A stretch of 64,000 nt of DNA from Bacilli bacterium (lineage in GTDB: Bacteria > Bacillota_I > Bacilli_A > RFN20 > CAG-826), in assembly GCA_022641095.1 (NCBI GenBank), contig JALCDB010000001.1:62001-126000 (forward strand). The letters are read 5' to 3'. The notes beneath the pieces were generated by a model, which was not told the origin of the DNA, searched no databases, and saw nothing but the letters and a program-made list of their open reading frames with translations. Of this stretch, positions 63,995 to 64,000 are shown in pieces. Position 1 is the stretch's first letter. The number at the start of each line of letters is the position of its first letter. The translations under genes were made by a program, and so were the position numbers.

Positions 63995-64000
63995 GTCCCC

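Overview
The window looks like chromosome of an uncultured, gut- or rumen-type member of the Bacilli/Mollicutes side of the Firmicutes (inference from gene content and Bacilli-like signals). The core is fairly GC-rich and uses the standard bacterial code. Host genes recognised include gltX, pyrG, gmk, pepF, acpP, yqeY, Trk potassium uptake, two CNNM/HlyC proteins, a diacylglycerol kinase-like enzyme, a Fe-S uracil-DNA glycosylase, an AlkD-like repair protein, Sir2, a solitary trpB and a Tad-type pilus locus. Five tRNA genes are present (Trp, Asn, two Glu isoacceptors, Gly).

Region by region. (1) 1-10.4 kb is an AT-richer mobile island. It holds a tyrosine integrase with antirepressor, excisionase-like and replication-like genes, two DNA methyltransferases (one cut by the window edge), divergent repressors, and two tandem large serine recombinases. 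It ends at a terminator next to tRNA-Trp. (2) 10.5-19 kb is host housekeeping. (3) 19.3-25.4 kb is a three-gene surface-protein operon with ATGA overlaps. A class I cyclic-di-GMP riboswitch aptamer sits directly in front of its first start codon. (4) 25.5-29.4 kb holds an aldo/keto reductase, a uracil-DNA glycosylase, an AT-rich two-gene insert, a decapitated serine recombinase and two tRNAs. (5) 29.5-34.6 kb holds acpP and a compact Tad pilus locus. (6) 34.7-47.5 kb is host metabolism and membrane genes, including TrpB fused to an N-terminal helix-turn-helix.

(7) From about 47.7 kb to the window end lies a phage or prophage, all on the minus strand and abutting tRNA-Gly. It carries a complete diversity-generating retroelement (DGR). 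Its parts are a C-type-lectin-like target gene with a 3' variable repeat (VR), a GC-rich hairpin just downstream, an Avd-type accessory gene, a 108-bp template repeat (TR), and a DGR-class reverse transcriptase. TR and VR differ at 15 positions, and every one is an adenine in the template strand. Three further genes are tightly coupled behind the reverse transcriptase: a 97-aa protein, a 16-aa lysine-rich peptide and a nucleotidyltransferase-like protein. Upstream are a tail/fibre protein and a 2746-residue polyvalent virion protein with RelA/SpoT-like and acetyltransferase-like segments.

How it fits together. The DGR would diversify the tip of a phage receptor-binding protein. The host in turn carries a c-di-GMP-controlled set of surface proteins and a Tad pilus, the kind of structures phages bind. 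The link between the two is inference only.
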